A stretch of 64,000 bases of DNA from Dendrophyllia cribrosa (lineage: Eukaryota; Cnidaria; Anthozoa; Scleractinia; Dendrophylliidae), in assembly GCA_024195265.1 (NCBI GenBank), contig JAJLRJ010000006.1:17471641-17535640 (forward strand), in the 5' to 3' direction. Of the stretch, positions 44,001 to 56,070 are shown in pieces. Within the stretch, counting starts at the first letter, position 1. Every line of letters starts with the position of its first letter. Below the pieces are notes generated by a model. That model searched no databases. It was not told where the DNA came from and was given only the letters and a program-made list of their open reading frames with translations. The position numbers and the translations under genes are program-made.

Positions 44001-47000
44001 AAAATTAGACATAATCACTTATTTTAGCATTTTTTTCACTTTCACTTTTTTATATATCACCTCACCCCTCACCCCCATAATAGACCTGTCGACTTTCCTC
44101 AGCTGTCAGCTGTCACTGCTTGTTATGTTCTATCTTTACCATAGAGTTCCAATGACACGTTTCCAACTGCAATGCACGTTGCAGCAGCGTTAGAGGTCCA
44201 TGAACGTCTCATACCAGGATTAAAGAAGCTGCATGGTGCACTTCAGGCCAAGAGTACCGAGTTTAAAGACCTTGTTAAGATTGGTAGAACTCACACACAG
44301 GTTCGTTAATTTTTTTAAGTGCATGATGTTTTGTTTTACATGAAAGAAACATGAGAACAGTGTTGTAGAATGGTGCTTGTACATATACATGTGTGTACAT
44401 TTCAATTGGAGCTTGTGTTTCTGAATTATAATTAGCCAGCATGAACAGATGTAGCAAATTTCAGAATACCTTTTAATCCATTCCTGGGCCTTTCATTGCT
44501 GCTCCAGGCTCTTTTTGCTTTAAATGTATTGCAGATCATTACCGGTATGCAATATTGCACAATATTTTCGTCCGTTCTCAACCACAAAGTTTTATCTCAA
44601 GTGAAGTGTTCACAAAATTATGGAAAATCCTTCTAGTAACAATTTTATTTTCACTGGTAGAAAAGAAAGGGAAACACTACCAAACCATTGTGGATAAAAT
44701 TTGTTTTTGGTTTAAATTTCATTTTCTTTTGTCTTATTTTAATTGAAGGGCCGAGAGCATGTCCAGCCTATATGACTTTTTAGGCCTTTTTTTATTTTTT
44801 CTCGCTCAGAATAGCCTCATTTTATCGTACAACGGATAATATCACAAGCCCTTGTCGAATTTGCACTAACCCTAAGGAATTTGACCAATTTCACCTGAAA
44901 AAAGCGGAGTTCTGGCCCTCCAGTGCTTTGACTGTACATTCAGAGCGCAATTTCGAAGCCATTTCAAAGCAGTATGGCCGTGAGAATACGCGACTGCAAT
45001 ACTTCTGACCAGTGCCAACAACCTGAACGAAAATACCGTTATTTACGCACGCCTGGCTCGCTTATCTATCGTGAGCTCACTACGGCAACACATCGCCTCT
45101 GTAGCGTGTGTGTAAACCAACGTGTATGAGGCCCGTCCGGTGATTGAAAGACATCATTAAGTCCGGAAATCCTTAAGTCTCTAGCACTTCTCAAAGAAAC
45201 GAGTCGGGTTTCTTGTCCTTCCTTGTGTCTGAAGCGCCATTTAGCGCTGGAGATGAAAAACGGACCTTGGTCGGAAAGACGAGCCGGCGGGAAAGTCTGG
45301 AATCACTTCGGATCAGAAAAGGGGCAGCGTTGAGAGTTGTGGGCCATTTCCCATCCCGTGCCGTGGTCGAAATGCCCGATATCCGAAGTGCTTTGAGACT
45401 TCTAGTATTTTGCAATAACTTTCGGGCGGGAACTCCATTTCGGTTTTGTTGTAGGATTTCCCGACATGCTTTGCGACAGTGGTAGATGGGTCCGCTGTGC
45501 GTGGTCGGGCACTTGAAATACAGCTTTGGGCAGCTCGAAGTGAGTTGTTGCTGGCCGGCGGGAAGACGTTTCGCATTTGGAGTCTTTAATGCAACATTAA
45601 ATTCGATCTAAAAGGATTTTGAAATCGAGATACGAGTTTTGATGCGTATCAACCTTTAAATAATAAAACTTAGCCTGAACTGAGCATGTGTTCCTCGGTG
45701 GTCCAGTGGTTTGGTCCGGGATTTGCGCTCGGACGGCTCCGGGTTCGAATCACGCTCAGCATCTTTTTTTTTTTTTTTTTTCGAACTGGACATTATGAAA
45801 GTGATTTACTTTTTTTTGCGTTCGTCAAAATTCCTTACGTTTAATTTTAAAAAAATATTGAACCGTGTCAGTGTGAAAACAGAAGCTTACCGCAATATTG
45901 CGTTACAATAGGAGTGGTCATTGACAATTAAACATAATTATTATATTAATTGTTATGCTTACTCCATGTCAGGATGCAACACCCATTACTTTAGGCCAAG
46001 AGTTCAGTGCTTATGTACAGCAGATACAGTATGGGATCTCCAGAGTTGAGGGGACACTGGGACGAGTGTATGAGCTGGCTATTGGTGGAACAGCTGTGGG
46101 CACAGGACTCAATACACGGATAGGATTTGCAGAGAAGATGGCAGCCAAGATTGCTGAGTACACAAACCTACCATTTACCAGGTACATGTATAATTATGTT
46201 GACTAGAATGTCCCCAGGGATTTCTCTGCATCTAAAATGGCTGCCAAACTACTCCAAGATTCCTGGAGTATTTTTAATATACAAGTATAACCTGCAAAAA
46301 TCCAAAAATCCAAAAATGGCAGGAGTGGTTTGGCAGCCGCCCAGGGGTTTCTAATTGCCTGCCCCACCATTTTGAAATTGGTGAAGACCCTGACGATTAG
46401 GCTCAAGAACCCATCCCAGATTCAACTTTGCTGAAAATATTGTTTTCTTTCTTTCAGTGCACCAAACAAGTTTGAAGCTCTTGCAGCACACGATGCTATG
46501 GTTGAGCTTCACGGAGCACTGAATGTGATCGCCTGTAGCTTGATGAAGATCGCTAATGATATCAGGTTTCTAGGCTCAGGCCCTCGCTGTGGACTGGGAG
46601 AGCTGTCGCTCCCTGAAAATGAACCAGGAAGCAGTATTATGCCAGGTTTGCACTAAATGTCATTCAAGTTATTAAACAACATTTTGCCAGGCTTGGTCGG
46701 TGGTTTTGATAGTGAGAATTGTAATTTAGCAATTAAACAAGAACTGAAATCAATAACTGATATTATTCAGAGAAGTTACAGTTAATCAGCATTAATATTC
46801 TAGAAGTGATGTATAACTTCTTTTAGGGTTGCAATAATGTAGTCAATGAAAAGTGAAACATATAAATATACTTGATATTAAAGGGGGTTGCAGTGGGATG
46901 GGGGATTGGGAATGAGTTTCTTGCCACAATGTACCATGTTTTTTTCTGTGTGATCTAATCTTACCACTAGACTGCCATTGGACGAAAAGGTAGATAAATG

Positions 47001-47482
47001 CTAACAACAGAATGATTTTTCTAGTTTTCAATTTTTTGTTGCACTATATTCTTTCAGGGAAAGTGAACCCCACACAGTGTGAAGCTATCACCATGGTTGC
47101 AGCTCAAGTTATTGGCAACCAAACAGCAGTCTCTGTTGGTGGAAGTAATGGGCACTTTGAACTGAATGTCTTCAAGCCAATGATGATCAGAAATGTCCTT
47201 CAATCTATGAGGCTGATTGGAGATGCTTGTGTAGCATTCACAGATAACTGCGTCGTAGGAATTGAAGCCAATGTAGAGAAAATCAATAAGCTGCGTGATG
47301 AGTCACTCATGTTAGTGACAGCCTTGAACCCTCATATCGGCTACGATAATGCTGCAAAGATTGCTAAGAAGGCTCACAAAGAAGGTACCACGCTAAAAGA
47401 AGCAGCTATTAGCCTGGGGCTGTTGACAGAAGAGCAGTTCACTCAGTGGGTGAGACCGGAGGATATGTTGGGACCAAAGTAA
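38059..47482 (+). CDS. FH: Fumarate hydratase (class II fumarase), complete
   Basis: Reversible hydration of fumarate to L-malate in the TCA cycle. Exons: 38059-38166, 39705-39827, 40847-40957, 41479-41655, 44145-44300, 45973-46181, 46458-46645, 47058-47482. All have AG/GT boundaries and phases join to 1497 nt including TAA, i.e. 498 residues, close to human FH (510). Exon 1 encodes an Arg-rich mitochondrial-type presequence ([16 protein letters not shown]). Family motifs: [18 protein letters not shown] (exon 4), [11 protein letters not shown] (exon 5), GRTHTQDATP across exons 5-6, and the signature [15 protein letters not shown] across exons 7-8 with catalytic Ser at about residue 353-354. 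A second in-frame ATG is the last codon of exon 1 and could start a cytosolic form. Introns hold several transposons. Confidence 0.97.
39127..39255. mobile_element. Foldback MITE in FH intron 1
   Basis: TTTTTAATCTGAAAAAGGAT and inverse TCCTTTTCAGATTAAAAA, with GCAAAACTGTTCT / AGAACAGTACTGTTTTGC. Plus- and minus-strand ORFs here are artefacts. Confidence 0.65.
41230..41390. repeat. Poly-G and poly-C runs in FH intron 3
   Basis: A run of about 22 G (41232-41253), a second G run near 41283, and a C run near 41366-41381, about 90 bp before the acceptor of FH exon 4. An inverted G/C pair able to fold on itself. Confidence 0.8.
41704..42311. mobile_element. 608-bp element with CAGGGCCTCTGATATTACGC ends
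   Basis: Perfect inverted ends of about 21 bp and repeated subterminal CGCATAATT motifs (at least eight copies, both sides). Direct flanks TTTAAT (41698-41703, 42312-42317). The CAGGG start and subterminal repeats look hAT-like, but the apparent duplication is 6 bp rather than 8. No transposase ORF. Confidence 0.8.
43118..43530. mobile_element. Nested MITEs in FH intron 4
   Basis: An outer decayed element (CCCGTTTCCTGAAAGTCCC... GAAAAGTTATAGGGACTC) related to 27645-27889. Inside it lies a foldback at 43305-43493 with TTTAAAGGCCCGCCTTCACC and inverse, related to 14254-14327. Confidence 0.6.
43680..43855 (+). repeat. Retroelement 3' tail and (GTAT)n
   Basis: AT-rich sequence ending CCGAAGTGAAATAAAGTTTA followed by TGTATGTATGTA. 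The AATAAAGTTTATG-plus-tetranucleotide end is typical of a non-LTR retroelement 3' terminus. No ORF remains. Confidence 0.5.
44830..45610. other. GC-richer block in FH intron 5, unassigned
   Basis: Noticeably richer in G+C than the surrounding intron, with overlapping open frames on both strands (45213-45485 plus; 45576-45313 and 45415-45191 minus). None shows a recognised domain, a paired splice site or low stop density beyond what the composition explains. Most likely a decayed mobile element. Confidence 0.35.
45688..45780 (+). repeat. tRNA-like pol III sequence with oligo-T (SINE-like)
   Basis: Box-A-like GGTGGTCCAGTGGTTTGG and box-B GGGTTCGAATCACG, spaced as in tRNA genes, followed by a run of about 18 T that could stop RNA polymerase III. 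T-stem pairing is poor (CCGGG versus CACGC), so a functional tRNA is unlikely. SINE head or tRNA pseudogene. Confidence 0.5.
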
Positions 47483-47943
47483 TTGAGTTGCATTGGACAA
47501 ATTAAAAGTTAAAAGAACAAAAACAATAGGGCATGTAACAATTTGAACTTCTAGTTGAAACATTTTAGACAGGAAGTTTTAAAATAAATTTTGCATGTTA
47601 AAAATTAATACATTTTGCATGACTGTTTTGCAATTGACATATACACTAATAATGCAATGCCAGAAGAAGCGTATTTTATTACAGGGATATGCAAGACTTA
47701 AACTTTTAACTGTGCTTAGGTGTTTTCGACTGTCATTGTGTAGATCAACAGAAACTGATGCAAGTGTTTTTCAAGTTTATTCAAAGGTGATTTAGTTGAA
47801 CTTTTATTTCAAACAATAATTATGAGGTCAAACTTGTTACATGTAGATGGTCTTTTGGCATAAGAACTACCATTAATCAGATTTCATGCATTTTGGCAAG
47901 TTTTGATGGAATGCATGTTAATCTTATTCAGACAAGTAAATTT

Positions 47944-47949
47944 AATAAA
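47944..47949 (+). terminator. Likely FH polyadenylation signal
   Basis: AATAAA about 460 bp after the FH stop, followed within 25-50 bp by a GT-rich stretch (TGTTGTCATTGTGGTTGC). An earlier AATAAA at 47583-47588 lacks such a downstream element but could be used as well. Confidence 0.5.
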
Positions 47950-48271
47950 ACCTGACTGGATCACTAACTGCTGTTGTCATTGTGGTTGCATTTTGTTGCT
48001 GTATAACTGTACCTATAGAAGATAATACATGTACATGGGTGTGTGGAGATATGAAAGTCCTCTTTGAGTGTTCAACTCGATATCTAACAAGAGAGTGCAG
48101 CAAATGAGTGAGATAAAAGCTAAGACACTAATACCGGAGGCTCGACTCAGTTTTTTGCCATGGGGTGTATGCTTTGAAATCAAAATTTCGCAGGGAAGAA
48201 TGCCTCTATTGCTTTCATACTTCACTAAGTTTATGACAAGGGTGGCACCGTGGTTGTGTGGGCTCGTCACT

Positions 48272-48535
48272 TGTATACAGCTATTTCAATTAACGTTGTC
48301 GGATGAAAGCTCAAAGCTACAAGCCAAGATAGTTGGGATCGGCGCAAAAGAAACGTTTTTCCCGCTCGTCGCATCGCTCATTCGCCAGTTCGCGCCGTTT
48401 CTTTTCGTTTCGCCGCTCCCAACTATCTGCATGCCTGGAACAGGCACTCGGTTTACTCGTTCGGTCTTGACTTGTAGGCTTTGAGCTTTGAGCTTTCGCC
48501 CGACAACGTTAATTGAAATAGCTGTATAGCGGAGG
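48272..48535. mobile_element. Foldback MITE at the 5' edge of a Penelope-like element
   Basis: ACAGCTATTTCAATTAACGT (then TGTCGG) inverted at the other end, with an inner palindrome built on AGTTGGGATCGGCGC / GCCGCTCCCAACT. ORFs on both strands are by-products. It directly abuts the truncated Penelope-like element that follows. Confidence 0.75.
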
Positions 48536-50280
48536 CGGAAAGACACTTGTCTGATTCCACTTTTATCGACAACTGGACTATGATCACACCGTTGAACATA
48601 ATGAAAGAATCGGCACGGTTGTCAGAGAGGCTATTTCTAAAGGAGAGCTACCGGAAACAGCGACCAACCTTATCGTACAACAACCTCGCACGGCTAAGTT
48701 TTATTTACTTCCAAAGATCCACAAGCCAGGTAACCCGGGACGTCCCATCGTATCAGCATGCAGCTGCCCAACGGAGCTTCTTGCCACCTACCTGGACAAG
48801 GTTACTTCTCTAGTTCGCAACTTACCGAGTTATGTAAAAGACACCAATCACATGCTTCAAATTGCGAAGTCATTTCGCTACCCCGGCACCACGAATTACG
48901 TGTTCACGATGGATGTAAAGTCCCTTTATACAGTTATTCCTAATGAAGACGGCCTTACAGCGCTTACGCACTTCCTCAACAAGCGGTCCGTGCTTCAACC
49001 ACCGACAGAAACCTTAGTACGTCTGGCCGAGCTCGTCTTGACGTTAAATACTTTTTCATTTAATGGCAGCTACTACCAGCAGACAGGCGGTGTAGCTATG
49101 GGTAGCCAACTCGGTCCGAACTACGCGTGTTTATTCATGGGACACACGGAGGGGCGGATCTTTCAACAATATAGTGGCAGACGGCCAGACTTATACAAGC
49201 GATACATTGACGACATTTTTGGAGCCGCGTCTTGCAGTAGGGATGAAATCGAGGATTTCGCCTCATTCGTTAACAATTTTCACCCGAGCCTGAAATTCAC
49301 TTGGTCGATTTTCCTGATGACAAAATACCATTTCTTGACCTTTATCTGAAACCTACGCCGGACCACCTCACCACTACCATTCATTACAAAGATACCGACA
49401 CACATTGCTACCTTAATTACGAATCATCCCACCCGCTTAGATGCAAGAACTCAATTCCGTACAGCCAACTTCTGCGATTGAGATGAATCTGCAGCGATGA
49501 TGATGATTTCCAAAACAAGAGTAAGGAGATGGCCTATTTTTTCAGACAAAGACAGTACCCCCGAGAGATCATAGACCGAGCGCTGACCAGAGTGTCTACA
49601 ATCACCCGTGAAATGGCTCTCGGAGTGAACATGGAAACAACATCACACCAGTCCACGGTACCGTTGGTGCTGACCTACCACCCCACTAACACCAAAGTAA
49701 AGAATATCCTCACCAGAAATTTTCACCTCCTGCAAAATGATTCAGAAACGAGAGACGTCTTTCGTCCCGTCCGTATCTTGCACGCCTACCGTAGAGACCT
49801 GAATTTGCGTGACTCCCTCGTTCGTAGCGCTTTCCAACAGGACACGACACTCGCCGAAGATACTGGAACGTTCCCATGTAACCGCCCGCGTTGCAAAACC
49901 TGCCGACACACCAGCGCCTCGCCCACCATCCACGCTCCAGGTGGTCCCATATCTGTCCGTGGCAGATTTAGCTGTACCACAACCAACCTCGTGTACGCCA
50001 TCCAGTGCCGGGCCTGTGATAAGACTTACATTGGAGAAACAAGACGACGCCTGGCCGAGAGGTTCAGAGAACATTTGCAGTCAACTAGAAACAACACCGA
50101 TCTTCCTGTTGGCCGTCACTTTGCATCTTCGGGTCACAGCATCGAGGACATGTTTGTTTCGGTGATCCGGTCGGGTTTTGGAGATACCGTGGAGCGACGC
50201 CGTGCGGAGGCGAGGATGATTTTCATTTGTGCACTTTTGAATAAATTTTAAACGTGTTACATGTGCATGACCGCAGCCTT
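48536..50280 (+). mobile_element. Penelope-like retroelement, 5'-truncated and inactive
   Basis: Contains most of a Penelope-type reverse transcriptase followed by a linker with a Cys cluster and a GIY-YIG endonuclease, in the order expected for this class. It lacks the N-terminus and pseudo-LTRs. At least two frameshifts (near 48560 and 49305) and one stop (49484) inactivate it. The 3' boundary is set at the end of the ORF and is uncertain. Confidence 0.88.
48541..50251 (+). pseudogene. Penelope-like polyprotein: reverse transcriptase plus GIY-YIG
   Basis: RT motifs in order: FYLLPKIHKPGNPGRPIVSA, FTMDVKSLYTVIPNEDGL, GGVAMGSQLGPNYACLFMG and the catalytic RYIDDIFG (about 49198-49221). After a frameshift near 49305: IPFLDLYLKP. 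A TGA at 49484-49486 replaces what is likely an Arg codon, after which the same frame continues to 50251: a Cys cluster (CNRPRCKTCRH), then GIY-YIG motif LVYAIQCRACDKTYIGETRR and HLQSTRNNTDLPVGRHF. An upstream frameshift near 48560 separates LSDST from FYRQLDYDHTVEHNERIG. Confidence 0.88.
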
Positions 50281-51980
50281 ATGTTAATTGCCATTGTAGT
50301 CATTGTACTATGAAAAGAATTTTCACGATCGCTTTGGAGCATGCAGGCATTGCAAACGTGTTGTTTCAAAAGCGCACAAATATGTAGAATGTAGACAAAA
50401 GAGAAAGTCCTGAAATAAACCAGCTGTCAACAAATAATACGGCAATGAAACTTTGGAAGACGAATGCAAAAGTCCCCTATAATTTTAATTTTATTTCGCG
50501 CCCTTAAAGTGATTCAATGCACTTGAAATTTGCAGAGATAGTGCATTACATGTACAACTTTAGATCAAAAGATTTTAAAAAAATTTCATCGACTAGTTTT
50601 TAAATAAACGCTTCCCTAACAAAAGTGTTACTTCTGTGAGTAGAATGAGCATATTTAAGACATTGCTTCCGATCACATCAACTGAAATCTAGTGAAGCAA
50701 ACAGGACGAAACCTTCAAGGAATGTAGTTTTAATGGCACATGAACAATATATGGTGAAAATATTATTTCAATTTGTCAGGAAAACGCTGGCATCGACGAA
50801 ATAACAGAAAGTAATGCGAATTTTTATATTTTTGATGGAAAATATTCAACTCAATTTTATTCGAAAACGCTCTCAGAATTTTTACAAACTTTGCAGTCTT
50901 GAAGACATACGTCTAGACTATAAGAGGCATACAGTCGTTTTAATAGTTTAGGTCTAGATGTTGAGAAAATTACTCATATGCAAAAACCATGACGTCATCA
51001 GATCGTTGTTATGGTAACACTGATGTCAATCAAATCTACTTTTTTGGAAAGTTCATTTCATCTCTAGTATATGTGTGAAGCAGCTTGCCTGACGGATCTC
51101 AGACAGTGAAGTATCAGCCGTTCAAAGTTGGGGTGTTATGTCGCCAAAAAACCCAGTCGAGTCACCTTAAACTCCATAAAATATTTGTTTGAAAATTAAA
51201 ACCGTCACTTCGTTCGGCACAGTAACCCCCGAACAACTTTGTTTGCAGGTTTCTCGCGCCAACTTAGTTCCAATGTAGTTCCAATATAGACCCCCAGGGC
51301 TGTCCACCTTTTGCTTCCATATACATTGTATGGAGATGGGCACAGATACGTCTAATGAGCTTCACACGACTGTTCAGATTTGTTTCCTACCCAGTGGGTT
51401 TTATGAGTTTTAAACACCAAATGCTTAGCGCCCGTGCCTCGAGTTAAAAAAAAAACGTTTGATTACCAGGACTTAACGAATGTTAGCGCTATTTATGTCC
51501 ACAAAATATATGGGTAGAAACGACCAGAAAATGAAATGTGAGAAATTTACGCTTATTTCAGATCAATTAAACTTTATTTAGTCAAAATGCACTTTTCCTA
51601 TAGCCCATGCTTAAATTTTTGGGGACCCTTCATCCAAAGGTGAATAATTAATTAGTCTGGCATCCTCTATTTGAGCTAGGCAAAGTACTTCATGTACGTA
51701 TGGCACATCAAGTGTACATGCAGGTACCGGTATAATCATTCAATGATTCTACCCTGTAGTGGCTGGCATAATACTGGGTTTCATATCACGACCTCCTATT
51801 TAGCTGGTACATGTACATGCACATGTTAGGTTCTCTGTTAACAAGTCGTGTGTTCAAATACCACAGAATAACTGATATTGTTTTATACATGTATTTTTTT
51901 TTTCAAAAAAAATGGTAAGTGGTATGTCTAAACATGATGTACAGAGTACAATAAGTTCATATTTCACTGCATACACTGTG
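50281..51980. other. Intergenic, no gene recognised
   Basis: AT-rich. A few short palindromes but no supported exon, tRNA or long repeat. ATTAAACTTTATTTAGTCAA near 51568 resembles reversed retroelement tails seen elsewhere in the window. Confidence 0.4.
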
Positions 51981-52127
51981 TAGACCTTTTTGCAGATATG
52001 GCAGCCATATTGATTTTGCCCCCTGGGTATCCCATAATGACCATGTATTTATTTTAATTTCAGTGGTTATTATGGGATGCCCAGGGGGAAAATCAATATG
52101 GCTGCTGCTCTGTCTGCAAATGGTCTA
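51981..52127. mobile_element. Foldback MITE with TAGACC ends
   Basis: TAGACCTTTTTGCAGATATG and inverse ...AATGGTCTA, arms with GCAGCCATATTGATTTTGCC and CCTGGGTATCCCATAAT. About 95 bp downstream of the DNAJC24 stop codon, so possibly within its 3' UTR. Confidence 0.8.
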
Positions 52128-52220
52128 TTCCTAAGATATGGTATGAGAGCAGGTGAAAGGGCAATAAAGTCTTGATGTGCTCTGTTCCTTTGCAATATAA
52201 TTGGCAGATGCCTTTTTTTA

Positions 52221-55200
52221 TCAGCTTTTTTCCATTGTAGCTGTTTTCTGGTCTTCATCATTTGCACCATCTGAAAGCACATTGTACAATACTTTAATGC
52301 TCAAGGTACAGTCTGAGCAACACACAATGTTGTGTCCATTGTCCAAATCACTCTCAGTAATCACATACTCCCCACTGCAACGGCATCCACTGGAGTAACT
52401 CCCTGAATCTGAAGAAAAAAATAAAAACAAATGAAGTATACTGTATTTTGGTGGTTTCATGCTTTAACCTTAACACTAGCAATTCACTAGCACTTAAGCA
52501 AGCTTTCACTAGCAATGCACATACAAGATCTCATATAAACTCTGGGAAATGCAAGGATCAAAATAATGTTGCTTGGACCACTAGTAAAAATCAACCACAG
52601 AGCAATATTGTGGATGTACTTGAAAGAAATAACTGGTATCAATGCTGCATTGATTATTTTTAGTGTGCCTACAACCAAACTACACCATATGTGGGATTTT
52701 TATTGTTATATATACTGTACTTGTGATTTTGTCCATAACTAATATTAAACTTGTAATTTTAGCTATGAGCATCTGTTTATTAAAGGGAACCTTCGCTACT
52801 CTAATTGATGTTAAATTAATGGAAATAAAAGTCTAAATTTCAGTTCTTTTAATAACAAGTGAAAACAAAATTTTAGTGTACAATAAAATTGGATATGAAT
52901 ATCACCTACATGCACATGTATTTTCGCTTTTTAATTTCCAGCACACTGTCATCTTGAATTTTTGTGATGTCATATGGTTGCTGAATTGTTGCATTCAAAA
53001 GAAGGTCGATTCTGAACAATACAAGCAAGCATACATGTATGACGTCATAAAAATTCAAAATGGCAGTGTGCTGGAAATTTAAAAGTGAAAATATTAGGCA
53101 AAATTCCTATCCAATTTTTTGTACACTAATTTTCCTTCCACTTGTTATTAAAATAATTCAAATTTAGACTTTACAGTGTATTTGAAACAATTTAACATCG
53201 ATTTGTTAGAACAGTGGATGTTCACATGGAAACCAGCTTTAATTTAATTGTCTGTGGCAAGCATTCTACAATAAAGTTATGTAGGAACATACACTACTGT
53301 ATACTGCTCCTTGCAGCATAATAGAATCACTGATGGCGGATATCATGTATTTTATTGATCATTTTTACCTTCATGATATTCCATGTCATCTAGATCCACC
53401 TCAGCACTAACTGGCCAATCTTGTGACAAACCCCACTCTATAATAATACAAAATTAACACTAGTATATTATCAGGGTTCATACTCTTTTCAGATTTTAAA
53501 ATTCCATGACTTTCCATGACCTTTTCCATGACCTTTTCAAATTTTTCATGACCAAGAGTTCAACAGTTGTTTTCAAAATTTTATCAAAACAATAATTTTT
53601 TTTTAATTTTTCATCTTGCCTTATTATTCCCACAGCGTATGCTGCCTTAGTGATTTTGTACCATGAACATAATTTTCCATGACTTTCCATGACTTTCCAT
53701 GACCCACACTTAAATTCCATGACTTTCCAGGCCTGGAAATTAAGTTATACAATTCCATGACCGTACGAACCCTGATTATTATCTCCCACTGAAAAAAAAA
53801 TCATATCTGAACACATGTGAAGATACCAATTTTGTCCTCACTGTAAAGAGTGAAGATATCAATATCTTTATGTTACGGTAGCCACCATGTTTACCCTTAT
53901 TAAATGTCAAACAAACTAAACGGTGTTGGCCTATAATAGAAACATCTTTGTATCTTCCTGCCATCTATTTTTTTTTACTGCTTACCTGTATTTATTTAAA
54001 TACTTATGTACATCACAACAAACAGAAAATACTAAATTCAGCTACTTTGTTTTATACACAGAAATATATGCATAGTACAAGGAAAATAAGAAAACAAATT
54101 TCGGAAAAAGATCAGAAAAGTTTGTACAACATTCGGACATGATTCCAAGAATTTTGAAAATCTTTGGAAAATTGCTTATTATTAAACTTTGTAATTAGTG
54201 TCCTTTATATATGTATTATTATATCATAAACAAAGTAACACAAAGCTGCTTGCAGATATGAAATTTCTCCTCTCATATTCAACTCAATATCTCACAAGTG
54301 AGGCTCAAAGAGAAATTTCATATCTCAGCGCATCCATACATGTACATGAACAAATTTTTCTTAACAAGGCTGGTGTGCAAAAATATGCACATTAATGAAT
54401 GCAAATGTAGTGTACTTTGACCTACACTTGTGTAAACCTTGACATTACATACTACATGTGTACCTTTTATTCCTACTCAGAGTAAAAATCAGGTTATTCC
54501 TTACCTTTCAACTGCTTGTCACAATTTCTCCTTGTCTCTTGGTCATTTAGAAGTTTCCATGCCTTATCAATGGCCAAAAACTTTTCATTAGCTTTGTTGC
54601 GATCCTCCTGAGTTAAGGATTCATAAAGCTTATCGGGATGAAACTGAAACAACAAGCAATAAAAAGGTACAGTGGAACCTGTGACAATGGACACCCCTCA
54701 TAAAGCAGACACTGAGTCATGGTAACAATATGACAGTAGATTGCCATATTACATCTTAGTATCCCAGTTTAAAGACACAGAAGCTATTATAAATAAAGGA
54801 ATTTCAGTTGAATAATAAATCTATTATTCAATGGTTTAAGAGTAAATACATGCAGACAATTTTTACTCATTGTTTGCATTTTTTCTTACCCCTACGGGGC
54901 TTGAATAAACACAAAACAACTCGTAAAATATCCAGTATTATCTCTTAAACCATCGAATAAGGTGTAAGTATTCACTTCCCAGAAGCAGACACATCTCCGA
55001 TGCGGACACTTACAGGTATCCGAGTGGCGTATAGTCCAGTTTCGAGTTAACCAAGACCAATGAATAAAGACTAAACCAAGACATTTTTACTGGGTTAGTC
55101 TGGATCTGAACTACATGACAGGGATGTAGATACTCACAAATATCTCTGTGTATTGTTTAATTTCAAGCTCCAGTGCCTTCCCTCCAGTATTTGTGAATAT

Positions 55201-55896
55201 CAGTTTTTTAGATTGAAATGAGCCATGTAAAAATGCGTCGTTGGTGTTTGTATTTAGCAGTAGTATTAAACTTGAAAAGGGGTTATTCAGTCTAAAGCAT
55301 ATCCACTTAGGGAGGTTTCCGCCACTGTATTCTTTTACAAAATTTTCTGGTTGAAAAACTTAAAGTGTTCAATGTAACCTCTAAATTAAAAACATGAATG
55401 TACAGTATTATGAACGGCGTTAAAAGATACATTCAGTTTGGAGAAACTGCACAATACAGATACACTTTTGGAGGCATATATATTTGGTGGGTCGATCGTT
55501 TGGCTCGGTTGTGGCGGGCAAAACAAGCCAGCTGATCGTGATTAATTTGTACCGCTGGTGTGATATTAATCGATTTTACCAATACATTAAAGCGTAGATG
55601 TTTATTCTATACTAAGACTGTTTTATTTGCAATAGGTCTTGATAGAAGCAGACTATAGTGATTGCTAAGAATGAGGACAGCTCTGAACACGTCGAGCTGA
55701 ATTAGTGTAAAGTGTACCCCGGTGTACCGTGTATGCATAATTTCAGACGACTACTAGATTAGAAATAAAATAAAATTAGTTTTCAAACCTTGAGCACAAG
55801 TCTCTGGTAAGCTCGTTTTATTTCCTCGTGGCTGGAGTTTACCGAAACGCCAAGCACGTTATAAGGGTTACTGATTTCAGAGGAATTACCCTCCAT
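52221..55896 (-). CDS. DNAJC24: DNAJC24 (DPH4), J-domain diphthamide synthesis protein
   Basis: Electron carrier/co-chaperone for the first step of diphthamide formation on eEF2, with an iron- or zinc-binding CSL domain. Exons in gene order: 55896-55789, 54643-54505, 53437-53369, 52408-52221. Phases join to 504 nt including TGA/TAG stop, giving 167 residues (human about 149). N-terminal J domain: NPYNVLGVSVNSSHEEIKRA, then HPDKLYESL with the diagnostic HPD at residues 38-40. C-terminal CSL-type metal site: GCRCSGEY ... VCCSDC, i.e. Cys114, Cys116, Cys136 and Cys139. Introns hold a hAT-like MITE (53472-53774). It shares a short divergent promoter with MRPS10. Confidence 0.95.
53472..53774. mobile_element. 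303-bp hAT-like MITE in DNAJC24 intron
   Basis: Inverted ends CAGGGTTC(A/G)TAC and repeated subterminal CCATGACTTTCCATGAC motifs at both sides. Flanking octamers TATATTAT and ATTATTAT agree at 6 of 8 positions, consistent with an old 8-bp duplication. The minus-strand ORF at 53720-53496 is made of the repeats. Confidence 0.75.
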
Positions 55897-56070
55897 GAAC
55901 GTTCGCCATTTTGAAAACCGTGTTCTTACGAGGAGAATGAGCTCTAGTACTATTCTTATCACATATTTGATTGGTTTATCTTGCGTGCTGGGTACCAGCA
56001 TGGAACCAATCAAAAACATTTATATAAAACGGCCCAAATTTGCATGGTTACCAAGCATTTGTAAAACAAA
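55897..56070. promoter_or_regulatory. Bidirectional promoter of DNAJC24 and MRPS10
   Basis: 174 bp between the two start codons. Both genes have an AAAATGGCG motif at or near the start (minus strand at 55906-55914; plus strand at 56068-56076). Between them lie two CCAAT-type boxes (GATTGGTTT about 55969 and GAACCAATCA about 56004) and a TATATAAAAC motif about 56020. Head-to-head layout and CCAAT boxes suit a shared housekeeping promoter. Confidence 0.6.

Noticed and set aside
45191..45576. Antisense genes in FH intron 5
   Set aside because: Overlapping open frames on both strands in a GC-rich block without recognisable domains or splice sites.
45688..45780. Functional tRNA gene
   Set aside because: Box A and B are present, but the T stem and acceptor stem do not pair well. 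A SINE head or pseudogene is more likely.
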